From UBA7067 sp051880615 (GTDB lineage Bacteria > Bacillota > Clostridia > Oscillospirales > Acutalibacteraceae), in assembly GCA_051880615.1 (NCBI GenBank), contig JBJEOH010000041.1:62001-126000 (forward strand): DNA of 64,000 nt. The letters run 5' to 3'. Below the pieces are notes generated by a model. The model was not told the origin of the DNA. It did no database searches and worked only from the letters and a program-made list of their open reading frames with translations. Position numbers and translations under genes: made by a program. Below are positions 38,736-47,743 of this stretch, one piece after another (the stretch's first letter is position 1; each line of letters starts with the position of its first letter).

Positions 38736-39326
38736 ATGTCGCCTGATATAAAAACAGGTAACTTCTTAAACGCAATTCAGAAATTTGCTGATGAGCAAAA
38801 GCATCAGATTCGTTCCGAGGTTGAAAAATTTAAGGCTGAAGAGCTTAAAAAGGCTGAGGACGAGGGCATAAGAGATGCTCACGAATTAATTATGAAAGAA
38901 ATGACATCAATGCGCGCCGGTATAGCAGGTGAGCTTGCCAAGAAAGAAGACGAGGGCAGGCAGCAGCTTTACAAAAGACGCGAAGAAATGGTGAACGAGG
39001 TGTTCTGTAAAGCCAAGCAAAAGCTTTTGGAATACACAAAAACAGCCGAGTACAAGGCTGCACTGAAAAATGACGCTCAGGAAGCCGCAGACTTCTTCCG
39101 TAATGATGAGGTCACAGTATATCTCAAAAGCGACGATATGGCACTTCAGGGCGAGCTTTCAACTATATTTGGAAATAATTGCAGCTTCAAGGCTGCTTCT
39201 GACATTATAATCGGCGGGCTTAAGGCACAGTGCAGCGCCAGAGGCATTGTTGTTGATTCTACCCTCGATACAAAGCTTGAGAACCGCAAAGGCTGGTTCC
39301 TGCAAAACTCCAAGCTTAAGATTTAG
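38736..39326 (+). CDS. atpE: V/A-type ATPase subunit E
   Basis: The 197-aa stator subunit has a long charged N-terminal helix (FADEQKHQIRSEVEKFKAEE) and a C-terminal globular domain with IIGGLKAQCSARGIVVDSTL typical of the family. It pairs with the G/H-like filament. Start ATG 38736 is preferred: the GGAGAGG site lies 10 bp upstream, while ATG 38727 is directly against it. Confidence 0.9.
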   Translation: MSPDIKTGNFLNAIQKFADEQKHQIRSEVEKFKAEELKKAEDEGIRDAHELIMKEMTSMRAGIAGELAKKEDEGRQQLYKRREEMVNEVFCKAKQKLLEYTKTAEYKAALKNDAQEAADFFRNDEVTVYLKSDDMALQGELSTIFGNNCSFKAASDIIIGGLKAQCSARGIVVDSTLDTKLENRKGWFLQNSKLKI

Positions 39327-39390
39327 CGATTGTTCCCGTACAGTAATATCGCTTACCTGAAAAAATTGATGTTATGGGGAGATGTATTTG

Positions 39391-41154
39391 ATGGCTAATC
39401 AAAATGTAATTTACGGCATCAACGGTCCTGTTGTTACCGTAAAAAATGCCAAGGATTTTTCTATGATGGAAATGGTCTATGTCGGCGAGCAGAGGCTTGT
39501 CGGCGAAATCATAGGAATAACAAGCACAACTACAACCGTACAGGTTTATGAGGAAACCTCGGGCTTAAAGCCCGGCGACCCTATAATAGGCACAGGTGCG
39601 CCGATGAATGTAACTCTCGGTCCCGGAATTATAGACAACATATTCGACGGTATTGAAAGACCGCTTTCTGAAATTGAGAAAAGCTCGGGCGCTTTTATTT
39701 CAAGAGGCGCAAGCGTTCCGTCGCTTGACCCCGACAAAAAGTGGAGCGTCACAATCAAGGTGAAGCCCGGAGATAAGCTTTGCGGCGGACAGATTTATGC
39801 AACCCTGCCCGAAACACCGATTATTGAGCATAGGCTGCTTGTTCCTCCGCTTATTAAAGAGTGCGAGGTTTTAAGCGTAAAGCCTGACGGCGAATATACT
39901 CTTAACGATACAATCGTAACGGTCAAGGACGAAAAAGGCAACGAAACAGAGCTTACGCTCTGTCAGAAGTGGCCTATCCGCACTCCTCGCCCTGTTAAGA
40001 ACAGACTGTCGGCAACTATTCCACTGATAACCGGTCAGAGAGTTATTGACACTCTCTTCCCGATTGCGAAGGGTGGTACAGCAGCTATCCCGGGTGGTTT
40101 CGGAACCGGTAAAACTATGACGCAGCATCAGCTTGCAAAGTGGTGCGACGCAGATATTATCATCTATGTCGGCTGCGGTGAGCGTGGTAACGAGATGAGT
40201 CAGGTTTTGCAGGAGTTTTCAGAGCTTATCGACCCGAAGTCTAACCGACCGATGACAGACAGAACGGTACTTATTGCAAACACCTCAAATATGCCTGTTG
40301 CGGCTCGTGAAGCTTCAATTTATACAGGCGTTACCCTTGCCGAGTATTACCGTGATATGGGCTATAACTGCGCTATTATGGCTGACTCCACCTCGCGTTG
40401 GGCAGAGGCTCTGCGTGAAATAAGCGGACGACTTGAGGAAATGCCCGCCGAGGAAGGCTTTCCGGCTTACCTGCCGTCAAGACTTTCCGAGTTCTACGAA
40501 AGAGCCTGCATAGCCGATACACTTTGCGGAGCACAGGGCTCTGTTACAATGATAGGCGCAGTATCACCACAGGGCGGCGATATGAGTGAGCCGGTAACAC
40601 AGAATACAAAGCGTTTTATCCGCTGTTTCTGGGCGCTTGATAAAGAACTTGCGTATTCAAGACATTATCCGGCTATCAACTGGCTTTCAAGCTACAGTGA
40701 ATATTTCACGGACCTTGACCCTTGGTTTGAAAAGAACGCAGGCGAGGACTTTATAAAATACAGAGGCAGAATAAGCGCACTTCTGCAAGAGGAAAGCTCT
40801 CTTATGGAAATAGTAAAGCTTATCGGCTCCGATGTATTGCCGGATGACCAGAAGCTTGTTATTGAAACCTGCCGTGTAATCCGTGTAGGATTCCTACAGC
40901 AAAATGCTTTCCACCCGGAGGATACTTATGTTCCTCTTGAAAAGCAGAAGCAGATGATGAAAACAATTCTCTATTTGCATAAAAAGGCAAAGCATCTTGT
41001 CAATGCCGGAATTCCTATTTCAAGGGTGCTTGAAACCGGTCTTTTCGACAAGCTGACAAAGATGAAGTACGACATTCCGAACAACAAGCTTGAAATGTTT
41101 GAGCAGTACAGAGCAGAAATCAGAGAAAAGCTTGAAAAGGTCGCACAGGCGTAA
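39391..41154 (+). CDS. atpA: V/A-type ATPase catalytic subunit A
   Basis: The 587-aa catalytic subunit has Walker A PGGFGTGKT near residue 235, the GERGNEMSQVL motif, Walker B-like AIMADSTSRWAEALRE and the family's N-terminal bulge domain (about 110-190). Three copies alternate with B in the head and hydrolyse or make ATP. GGGGAG lies 9 bp before ATG 39391; ATG 39382 is too close to it. Confidence 0.97.
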   Translation: MANQNVIYGINGPVVTVKNAKDFSMMEMVYVGEQRLVGEIIGITSTTTTVQVYEETSGLKPGDPIIGTGAPMNVTLGPGIIDNIFDGIERPLSEIEKSSGAFISRGASVPSLDPDKKWSVTIKVKPGDKLCGGQIYATLPETPIIEHRLLVPPLIKECEVLSVKPDGEYTLNDTIVTVKDEKGNETELTLCQKWPIRTPRPVKNRLSATIPLITGQRVIDTLFPIAKGGTAAIPGGFGTGKTMTQHQLAKWCDADIIIYVGCGERGNEMSQVLQEFSELIDPKSNRPMTDRTVLIANTSNMPVAAREASIYTGVTLAEYYRDMGYNCAIMADSTSRWAEALREISGRLEEMPAEEGFPAYLPSRLSEFYERACIADTLCGAQGSVTMIGAVSPQGGDMSEPVTQNTKRFIRCFWALDKELAYSRHYPAINWLSSYSEYFTDLDPWFEKNAGEDFIKYRGRISALLQEESSLMEIVKLIGSDVLPDDQKLVIETCRVIRVGFLQQNAFHPEDTYVPLEKQKQMMKTILYLHKKAKHLVNAGIPISRVLETGLFDKLTKMKYDIPNNKLEMFEQYRAEIREKLEKVAQA

Positions 41155-41183
41155 GCATTAACAATAGAAAGAAGGTTGTTAAA

Positions 41184-42578
41184 TTGATTATAGATTATGT
41201 TGGCGTTAAAGAAATTAACGGCTCTCTTATTGTTATAGACGGTGTTGAGAACGCGTCCTTTGATGAAATTGTTGAAATCCGCCTTGACAACGGCACAAAG
41301 CGACAGGGCAGAATTGTTCAGATGGACGGACATCGTATTGTCGTACAGGTTTTTGAAGGCACAAGAGGGCTTTCGCTTGAAAACACAAGAACAAGGCTCA
41401 CCGGACACCCGATGGAAATTGCACTCTCGCCCGAAATTATCGGCAGAGTCTTTGATGGAGTCGGCAGACCGATTGACGGTCTCGGCGAGATTTTTCCCGA
41501 TAAAACCGCCGACATCAACGGCACGCCGATTAACCCGGTTTCCCGTGTTTACCCGCAGAACTATATCAACACCGGTATCTCAACAATCGACACGCTAATG
41601 ACGCTTATCAGAGGTCAGAAGCTGCCGATATTCTCAGGCTCGGGTATGAACCACAACGAGCTTGCGGTTCAGATTGTTCGTCAGGCGAAAATTGCCGACG
41701 AGGCAGGTCAGGGATTCTGTGTTGTTTTTGCCGCAATGGGCGTTAAAAACGATGTTGCCGATTACTTTCGCCGCAGCTTTGAGGAAAGCGGAGTTTTACA
41801 GAGGGTTGTAATGTTCCTGAATCTTTCAAACGACCCGATTATCGAGAGAACTCTTACTCCGCGCTGTGCGCTCACAGCGGCTGAGTATCTTGCATTTACC
41901 CTGAATATGCATGTTCTCGTTATTATGACGGACATCACCTCATACGCTGAGGCACTTCGTGAATTCAGCTCCTCTAAGGGCGAAATCCCCGGCAGAAAGG
42001 GTTATCCCGGTTATCTTTATTCCGACCTTGCATCTCTTTATGAGCGTGCAGGTATGATAAAGGGCTCAACAGGCTCGGTAACTCAGATTCCTATTCTGAC
42101 AATGCCAAACGATGATATTACTCACCCAATCCCCGACCTTACGGGATATATCACAGAGGGTCAGATTGTTCTTGACAGGACATTGCAGGGTCAGGGACTT
42201 TATCCGCCTGTTTCTGTTTTGCCGTCGCTTTCGCGTTTGATGAAGGACGGTATCGGCGAGGGTTTCACAAGAGCAGACCATCCGGCACTTCAGAACCAGC
42301 TCTTTGCATCGGTAGCAAAGGTGTTTGAAGCACGAAGCCTTGCCTCTGTTATCGGTGAGGAGGAGCTTTCTCCGACTGATAAAAAGTATATGCAGTTTGG
42401 TAAGCTGTTTGAGGCATATTTTGTCAACCAGGGCTTTACAACAAACCGCTCTATTGACGAAAGCCTTGACCTCGGTTGGAAGCTTCTTGGCACACTCCCG
42501 AGAACTGAGCTTGACCGTGTTGACGATGCAATTCTTGATAAATATTACAAGGAAACCTCTCCTGAGGATTTTAATTAA
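41184..42578 (+). CDS. atpB: V/A-type ATPase regulatory subunit B
   Basis: The 464-aa subunit has the beta-barrel start, the IRGQKLPIFSGSGMNHNELA region near residue 148 where the Walker A is degenerate as expected for B, and TDITSYAEALREFSSSKGEIPGR near 252 (given as TDITSYAEALREFS). The start is TTG with GAAAGAAGG upstream; no closer ATG exists. It follows A by 29 bp in the usual A-B-D order. Confidence 0.96.
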   Translation: MIIDYVGVKEINGSLIVIDGVENASFDEIVEIRLDNGTKRQGRIVQMDGHRIVVQVFEGTRGLSLENTRTRLTGHPMEIALSPEIIGRVFDGVGRPIDGLGEIFPDKTADINGTPINPVSRVYPQNYINTGISTIDTLMTLIRGQKLPIFSGSGMNHNELAVQIVRQAKIADEAGQGFCVVFAAMGVKNDVADYFRRSFEESGVLQRVVMFLNLSNDPIIERTLTPRCALTAAEYLAFTLNMHVLVIMTDITSYAEALREFSSSKGEIPGRKGYPGYLYSDLASLYERAGMIKGSTGSVTQIPILTMPNDDITHPIPDLTGYITEGQIVLDRTLQGQGLYPPVSVLPSLSRLMKDGIGEGFTRADHPALQNQLFASVAKVFEARSLASVIGEEELSPTDKKYMQFGKLFEAYFVNQGFTTNRSIDESLDLGWKLLGTLPRTELDRVDDAILDKYYKETSPEDFN

Positions 42579-42611
42579 TATAAGCAATCCTGATATAAGG
42601 TGGTGAATATT

Positions 42612-43235
42612 GTGGCTTCACAGGTTACTGCAACAAAAGGTAATTTAATGAGCACAAAAAAGACCCTTGCTCTTTCAAAAATGGGTTATGAGCTGCTCGA
42701 CAAAAAACGCAATATTCTTATTCGCGAAATGATGACCCTGATTGACAGGGCAAACGAAATACAGGGTAAGATAGATAATGCTTACAGTGAAGCATACCTT
42801 GCCTTACAGAGAGCAAACATACTTTCCGGCTTTTGTGACGAGATTTCGCGCAGTGTGCCGATTGAGAACGGACTAAAGCTTTCGTACCGCAGTGTTATGG
42901 GCGTTGAAATCCCGATTGTTTCATTGCAGGAAGAAAGTGTACCGGGGCTTCATTACGGTTTGTTTAACACAAGCTCGCCGCTTGACGACGCATACCTCAA
43001 GTTCAACGAGGTAAAGGTGTTCACAACCGAGCTTGCAGAGGTTGAGAACAGCGTATACAGGCTTGCCGACTCAATCAAGAAAACGCAAAAGCGAGCCAAC
43101 GCACTTAAAAATATTATGATACCTAAGTTTGAGGCGGCGGTTAAGTTTATTACCGATGCGCTTGAGGAAAAGGAGAGAGAGGAATTCTCCCGACTTAAGG
43201 TTATCAAAAAGCAAAAGTCACAGCAGGACGAATAA
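42612..43235 (+). CDS. atpD: V/A-type ATPase subunit D
   Basis: The 207-aa central-shaft subunit has the family start ASQVTATKGNLMSTKKTLAL and two long helices forming a coiled coil (about 10-75 and 130-195), with a lysine-rich C-terminus. It turns inside the A3B3 head. The start is GTG 42612, with AAGGTGG about 8 bp upstream and conserved sequence right after it. It ends the operon, and a strong terminator follows 10 bp later. Confidence 0.93.
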   Translation: MASQVTATKGNLMSTKKTLALSKMGYELLDKKRNILIREMMTLIDRANEIQGKIDNAYSEAYLALQRANILSGFCDEISRSVPIENGLKLSYRSVMGVEIPIVSLQEESVPGLHYGLFNTSSPLDDAYLKFNEVKVFTTELAEVENSVYRLADSIKKTQKRANALKNIMIPKFEAAVKFITDALEEKEREEFSRLKVIKKQKSQQDE

Positions 43236-43244
43236 TAAGGCATT

Positions 43245-43280
43245 ATATTTCCGGCGGTTATCTGTCGGAAATATTTTTTT
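43245..43280 (+). terminator. Terminator of the V-ATPase operon
   Basis: ATATTTCCG and CGGAAATAT form a 9-bp stem around a 12-nt loop, followed by TTTTTTG. It is a canonical terminator. Confidence 0.9.
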
Positions 43281-43336
43281 GTTTGCGTTTTTATTTATCC
43301 TGTGCTACACTAAAACCCGAAACGGAGGGAGAGCGA

Positions 43337-43726
43337 GTGAGAAGGTTTGAAAAAATGCCGTTGTTCGCAAGGGCGGATATTATCATAATCCTGCTTGTGG
43401 CACTGCTTGAGCTTGTGTCTGTGTTATTTGTGTTCGGCGGCAGCAGCTCTCCCGAATATGTCTGCGTAAAGCTTAACGGCATAATTACAGCCGAATATTC
43501 GCTTGACAAAACAGGTGAATATGAAATTATCGGCGACAACGGTATTACACTTACGCTTGTTATTGAAAAGGACGGAGTATCGGTGAAGAACGCCGAATGC
43601 CCCGATAAGATTTGCAAAAAAACAGGGAAGATAAGTGGAGCAGGGCAGAGTATAATATGTCTGCCTGCTAAAATTTCAATCTCCCTTGAGGGCGGATCAG
43701 AGGAAATTGACGCGGCGGTGGGGTGA
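43337..43726 (+). CDS. NusG domain II-containing membrane-anchored protein
   Basis: The 129-aa protein has an N-terminal membrane helix (about 12-34, ADIIIILLVALLELVSVLFV) and an extracytoplasmic NusG-II domain with NAECPDKICKKTGKI and GQSIICLPAKI, whose conserved Cys could form a disulfide. Such proteins often precede a Gx-transporter gene, as here with 4 bp between them. The role is unknown; a link to redox or quinone-related membrane systems has been suggested by context elsewhere. The GTG start has GGAGGGAG upstream. Confidence 0.85.
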   Translation: MRRFEKMPLFARADIIIILLVALLELVSVLFVFGGSSSPEYVCVKLNGIITAEYSLDKTGEYEIIGDNGITLTLVIEKDGVSVKNAECPDKICKKTGKISGAGQSIICLPAKISISLEGGSEEIDAAVG

Positions 43727-43730
43727 TGTG

Positions 43731-44264
43731 ATGAACAACAGAAGAGCTTATTTTATTACACGCTGTGCACTTTTGTGCGCCGTTGCGGTCGTGCTTTCAA
43801 TGCTTGAATCAATGCTCCCGACTCCCGTATTCCTTGTTCCGGGGTGTCGATTGGGGCTTTCAAACCTTGCAGTAATAATCGCAATACCGCTATGCGGTGC
43901 AGGCGGGGCGTTTTCAGTTGCGCTTGTCAAGTCGCTTTTCGTGCTGATTACACGGGGAGTCACAGCCGGAATGATGAGCTTATCCGGAGGACTGTTGAGC
44001 CTTTGCGTTATGCTGCTGCTTTTTAGGTGTAAGCGCTTCGGCTTTGTCGGTGTTTCGGTTGCAAGCGCAGCGGCGCACAATACTGCTCAGCTTGCCGTGG
44101 CGGCGCTTTTGATGACTGATATCCGTGTTTTCTCGTTTTTGTGGCTGTATTTGATTTTGTCGATTGTGACAGGCGCATTGACGGGAACAGCGGCAGGAAT
44201 AATAATTCCGCCGCTGCTTAAAGTGCTGAAAATAAATGAAAAAAATGCAGGACGGAGTGATTAG
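43731..44264 (+). CDS. Gx transporter family protein (often annotated heptaprenyl diphosphate synthase component I)
   Basis: The 177-aa integral membrane protein has about five helices, small-residue-rich (for example GAGGAFSVALVKSLF and TGALTGTAAGIIIPPLL), and the family's GCRLGLSNLAVIIAIPL near residue 37. It resembles ECF-type substrate-binding S components. A substrate is unknown. It is paired with the NusG-II protein. The terminator overlaps its stop codon. Confidence 0.85.
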   Translation: MNNRRAYFITRCALLCAVAVVLSMLESMLPTPVFLVPGCRLGLSNLAVIIAIPLCGAGGAFSVALVKSLFVLITRGVTAGMMSLSGGLLSLCVMLLLFRCKRFGFVGVSVASAAAHNTAQLAVAALLMTDIRVFSFLWLYLILSIVTGALTGTAAGIIIPPLLKVLKINEKNAGRSD

Positions 44265-44282
44265 CTTCGTCCTGCTTATTTT
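44247..44282 (+). terminator. Terminator overlapping the Gx-transporter stop codon
   Basis: GCAGGACGGAG and CTTCGTCCTGC form an 11-bp stem with the TAG stop in the loop, followed by TTATTTTT. The convergent gene ends at 44302. Confidence 0.85.
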
Positions 44283-44301
44283 TGAGATTAATGTTGGTGT
44301 T

Positions 44302-45261
44302 CTATTCCGAAGCAGTGTGGGGGGAATATGAGGCTGTGCTTGAAACTGCGCTTACAAACTCAATCGCTCTGTCAACGCCGATGTTAAAAATCTTTTCTGT
44401 GTCAAGTATGTTTGTTCTGAGGTATCCGTCCTCCGTAACTGATAATGAAATGTTTTCATATCCCAGTATCGGTATGTCAATGCCTATATCCATAACGGTA
44501 ACAAGTCCCCATGTAGGTTGATTGCTCAGGTCAACAGTTTCGGCGTTTCTGTCGCTCATAAGTATATTCCAGATGGCATTTTCGGGAGGTCTGTCATAGT
44601 GTGCTGATACCGGCTTGCCGTTCTCGTCAGTAAATTCATACCATACCGAAGTAATTATCAGATTCTCCTCAAGGCTTAAATCATCAATAAACTGACCGAG
44701 CGTTTCGGGGCGGTAGTATGCGTTTACATACACATAATACTGTTCGCTGTCCTTGTGCTTTACCGCAACGGCGCACTGACTTGAAATTCCGTTAATCTCA
44801 GCTACCTCGCCGTATGTCCGATGCGCTTCTTGATTTATTTCGTCATATCCCGATAGGGTGTGTGTAAGCCCAAGCGACTGCCCAATGCTTTCAGACGGCA
44901 CAACCGTGTTCCTGCCGCTGTATTTCTCGTTTTCAAAATCAAGCTCAGAATATTGCTCGGCTATCGACAGCTCATCCCACGGCTTTAATATTGCTATTTC
45001 CGAGGAGCTTTCGTTCGGGTCAATATCGGTATAAATGTGGGCTGAAGATGTATTTGTGTTGCTGTAGCTTTCATCGCTTGTCAAAGGCTGCTGCTGACGA
45101 AGAACCAATGCGCCAAGCGCAATAGAAGCAACAAGTGCGGCGGCTGTGCCGATGCCGATAATCTGTTTTTTATAGCTGCGTCTTGCAGGTGTTTCGTCCG
45201 CTTCTTCAAGGTATTCGTCCTTGATACCGTTTATGGCGTGAAGTAATGCACTGCTGTTCAT
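44302..45261 (-). CDS. Membrane partner (putative anti-sigma factor) of the ECF sigma factor
   Basis: The 319-aa protein has a short cytoplasmic N-terminus (about 1-32), one membrane helix (about 33-54, IIGIGTAAALVASIALGALV) and an extracytoplasmic domain of about 260 residues with a Ser/Thr/Asn-rich stalk. Its start overlaps the sigma gene stop by 4 bp (ATGA), the usual coupling for a sigma/anti-sigma pair. No zinc-binding ZAS motif is present in the cytoplasmic part, so the anti-sigma role is inferred from order and topology. Confidence 0.82.
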   Translation of the reverse strand: MNSSALLHAINGIKDEYLEEADETPARRSYKKQIIGIGTAAALVASIALGALVLRQQQPLTSDESYSNTNTSSAHIYTDIDPNESSSEIAILKPWDELSIAEQYSELDFENEKYSGRNTVVPSESIGQSLGLTHTLSGYDEINQEAHRTYGEVAEINGISSQCAVAVKHKDSEQYYVYVNAYYRPETLGQFIDDLSLEENLIITSVWYEFTDENGKPVSAHYDRPPENAIWNILMSDRNAETVDLSNQPTWGLVTVMDIGIDIPILGYENISLSVTEDGYLRTNILDTEKIFNIGVDRAIEFVSAVSSTASYSPHTASE

Positions 45262-45818
45262 ATGTATATACCCTCCTTTTCAAGATAGGCTTTAAGCTTT
45301 TGCCGTGTTCTGCATAGCTCTGTTTTAACCTTGCTATCGCTTATTTTAAACCGTTTTGCAATATCGCTTACCGACTCCATATGCCAGTACCGTCTGATAA
45401 ATATTATTCTCTTCTCTTTCGGCAGTGTTGCAAGAAAGCCGTTAATCGCCTCGACTAAAATTGAGTTGTCAAGGCTTTGCTCTGTGCTGTCGGTTGAGGC
45501 TATGCACTCCTCAAGCTCGGACAAAACAAGCGTATATTGTCCTGCTCCTCGCTTTTGGGCATTGCTTTGCTCAATGCGGTTTAGCGCAAGATTGCGAGTT
45601 ATTTTGCATAGGTATGCCTTTAGATTTTGCGGCTTGCTTGGCGGAATACTGCTCCACGCCTTCTGCATAGTATCGTTCAGGCATTCCTCGGCATCTGATG
45701 TGTTTTGCAAAATATTATACGCAACTGTTTTGCAGTAAGCCGCATACTTTTTTGTTGCTTCGCTGATTGCCTCCTCAGACCTTGTCCAAAACAGCTCGAC
45801 AATGCTCTTATCCTCCAT
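45258..45818 (-). CDS. ECF-family RNA polymerase sigma factor
   Basis: The 186-aa sigma factor has region 2 (about 20-90, with NILQNTSDAEECLNDTMQKA and KAYLCKITRNLALNRI) and region 4 (about 120-175, LPKEKRIIFIRRYWHMESV, then IAKRFKISDSKVKTELCRTR). It lacks region 3, as ECF sigmas do. GGGAGTG precedes the ATG. An ECF-type promoter just upstream suggests it drives its own operon. Confidence 0.95.
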   Translation of the reverse strand: MEDKSIVELFWTRSEEAISEATKKYAAYCKTVAYNILQNTSDAEECLNDTMQKAWSSIPPSKPQNLKAYLCKITRNLALNRIEQSNAQKRGAGQYTLVLSELEECIASTDSTEQSLDNSILVEAINGFLATLPKEKRIIFIRRYWHMESVSDIAKRFKISDSKVKTELCRTRQKLKAYLEKEGIYI

Positions 45819-45838
45819 AGAATCACTCCCTTCAAAAG

Positions 45839-45868
45839 TATAGACAGAAAAAACGCCGAAAGGTTACA
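45839..45868 (-). promoter_or_regulatory. ECF-type autoregulatory promoter of the sigma operon
   Basis: On the minus strand TGTAACCTTT (45868-45859), 13 bp and GTCTATA (45845-45839) match the AAC -35 and GTC -10 logic of ECF promoters, about 20 bp before the sigma ATG. No good housekeeping promoter is seen here. Confidence 0.7.
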
Positions 45869-45974
45869 CAATAATTTACATACTATTAAGTTTACCATTC
45901 TTTATTGGTGTTTTAGTTTTTCTGAGCAAATATAGCCTATATATTACAAATTCAATAATTTATTCAATTTGCTC

Positions 45975-46003
45975 TTTAAATTTTTAACGCAATACGATAT
46001 AAT
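45975..46003 (+). promoter_or_regulatory. Probable promoter of hprK operon
   Basis: A perfect TATAAT (45998-46003) has only a poor -35 (TTTAAA at 45975-45980) at 17 bp. TTGCTC at 45969 is too far. The start of hprK is 38 bp downstream. Confidence 0.5.
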
Positions 46004-46041
46004 AATTGTGTATAAATTTTTCTGTTGAAAGGAAGATAATA

Positions 46042-47007
46042 ATGGAATCCACCTTCACAGTTCCTCTCTCCGAAATTATCAAGGAGCTTTCCCTCGTAAC
46101 CGAGTACACTCCTTGTGACACAAATGAAATTCTTATTTCTTCAAGAGATATTAACCGTCCCGGTCTTGAGCTTACGGGATTTATGGAATTTTTTGACCCT
46201 CAGCGTATTATACTGTTTGGTAATACCGAAACAGGCTTTCTGAATAAGTACGGCAGTGAGCAGAAATTCCATGTTCTCGAGCGTTTGTGCAAGCTTAAGC
46301 CGCCTGCAATTATTGTTACAAGAAACCTGCAGCCGTTTGACGAGCTGATGAAAGCAGCAAAGACTCACGGTGTTTCCGTTCTGCGTTCGGGCGATTCAAC
46401 CTCTGAACTCAGTGCGGCTCTTGTATCATACCTGAATGTTCAGCTCGCACCCAGGGTTACCCGCCACGGCGTACTGGTTGAAGTATACGGCGAAGGCATA
46501 CTGCTTATAGGCGACAGCGGCGTAGGTAAAAGCGAAACCGCGATTGAGCTTATAAAAAGAGGACACCGTCTTATTGCCGATGACGCGGTTGAAATAAGGC
46601 GTGTTTCAAGCAAATCGCTTGTCGGCTCATCACCCGAAAATATCCGTCACTTTATCGAACTGCGCGGTGTCGGCATCATTAACGCAAGACGCATTTTTGG
46701 TATGGGTGCGGTTAAATTAACCGAGAAAATTGACATTGTAATAAATATGGAGGTATGGGACAGTACAAAGGTTTATGACAGAATGGGAATTGACAATGAA
46801 TACACCGAAATCCTCGGTATTGAGGTGCCTGTTCTGACAATCCCGATAAAACCCGGCAGAAACACTGCTGTTATTATTGAGGTTGCCGCCATGAACAACA
46901 GACAGAAGAAGATGGGTTACAATGCTGCACAGGAGCTTCTGCAAAGCCTCGGTATGGAGGTTGAAACAGACGAAAACAGCGGCAAAACTAATATAAACTG
47001 GTTGTGA
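46042..47007 (+). CDS. hprK: HPr kinase/phosphorylase
   Basis: The 321-aa enzyme phosphorylates and dephosphorylates Ser46 of HPr, setting carbon catabolite repression through CcpA. It shows Walker A LIGDSGVGKSETAIEL near residue 154 and the signature IELRGVGIINARRIFG near 205. ATG 46042 has AAAGGAAG 7 bp upstream. It heads a run of co-directional genes to pfkA, linking sugar control and glycolysis. Confidence 0.97.
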   Translation: MESTFTVPLSEIIKELSLVTEYTPCDTNEILISSRDINRPGLELTGFMEFFDPQRIILFGNTETGFLNKYGSEQKFHVLERLCKLKPPAIIVTRNLQPFDELMKAAKTHGVSVLRSGDSTSELSAALVSYLNVQLAPRVTRHGVLVEVYGEGILLIGDSGVGKSETAIELIKRGHRLIADDAVEIRRVSSKSLVGSSPENIRHFIELRGVGIINARRIFGMGAVKLTEKIDIVINMEVWDSTKVYDRMGIDNEYTEILGIEVPVLTIPIKPGRNTAVIIEVAAMNNRQKKMGYNAAQELLQSLGMEVETDENSGKTNINWL

Positions 47008-47011
47008 TTTA

Positions 47012-47734
47012 ATGAAAATTATTGCGGATACCCATACTCATACAATAGCTTCTACACACGCTTTCAGCACTGCGCAGGAGATGATAGCCGCCGCGGCTGA
47101 AAAAGGGCTTTATGCAATCGCTCTTACCGACCACGGCTATGCAATGCCCGGCTCACCGGGAAAGTGGTATTTTGAATGTCTGGGAACAATCCCGTCCACA
47201 TTTAACGGTGTTCGTGTGCTTAAGGGCGTTGAGGCAAATGTTATGGATTTTGACGGTACGCTTGATATGACTGACAATGTGCTTAAAGGTCTGGAATGGG
47301 TGGTAGCTTCAATTCACTATGGGCTTTGCAAGGGCAAAGCAAGCGTTGAGGCGACTACAAACGCATACCTCAATCTTGCAAAGAATCCTTATGTTAATGT
47401 TATAGGTCATTCCGGTACACCGAAGTTTAAGTATGATTTTGAAAGGGTAATCCCTGAGCTTGCCAATAACGGCAAGCTTATTGAAATAAACGATAACACA
47501 TTTTACCACAAAAAGGATTCCTGCAAAAACTGCGTAGAAATTGCAAAGGTGTGCAAAAAGCACGGCGCATTCGTTATTGTAAATTCAGACGCTCATTTTT
47601 CATCAAGGGTCGGTCATTGCTCTTGTGCAATGGAAATGCTTAACGAAATTGACTTTCCGCAGGAGCTTATAATTAATTCTGACGAAAGCCGTTTTAAAAA
47701 ATATCTTGAGCAAAACGGCATTTCGCTTGTATAG
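47012..47734 (+). CDS. PHP-domain phosphatase, YcdX-like
   Basis: The 240-aa protein starts with the metal-binding IIADTHTHTIASTHAFST, then IALTDHGYAMPG, a Glu in GVEANVMDF, SIHYGLC and VNSDAHFSSRVG, a full PHP trinuclear-metal set. It is close to YcdX, a phosphatase of broad or unknown substrate. It begins 4 bp after hprK without a clear ribosome site, so translation is likely coupled. Confidence 0.92.
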   Translation: MKIIADTHTHTIASTHAFSTAQEMIAAAAEKGLYAIALTDHGYAMPGSPGKWYFECLGTIPSTFNGVRVLKGVEANVMDFDGTLDMTDNVLKGLEWVVASIHYGLCKGKASVEATTNAYLNLAKNPYVNVIGHSGTPKFKYDFERVIPELANNGKLIEINDNTFYHKKDSCKNCVEIAKVCKKHGAFVIVNSDAHFSSRVGHCSCAMEMLNEIDFPQELIINSDESRFKKYLEQNGISLV

Positions 47735-47743
47735 GAGAAGTAT

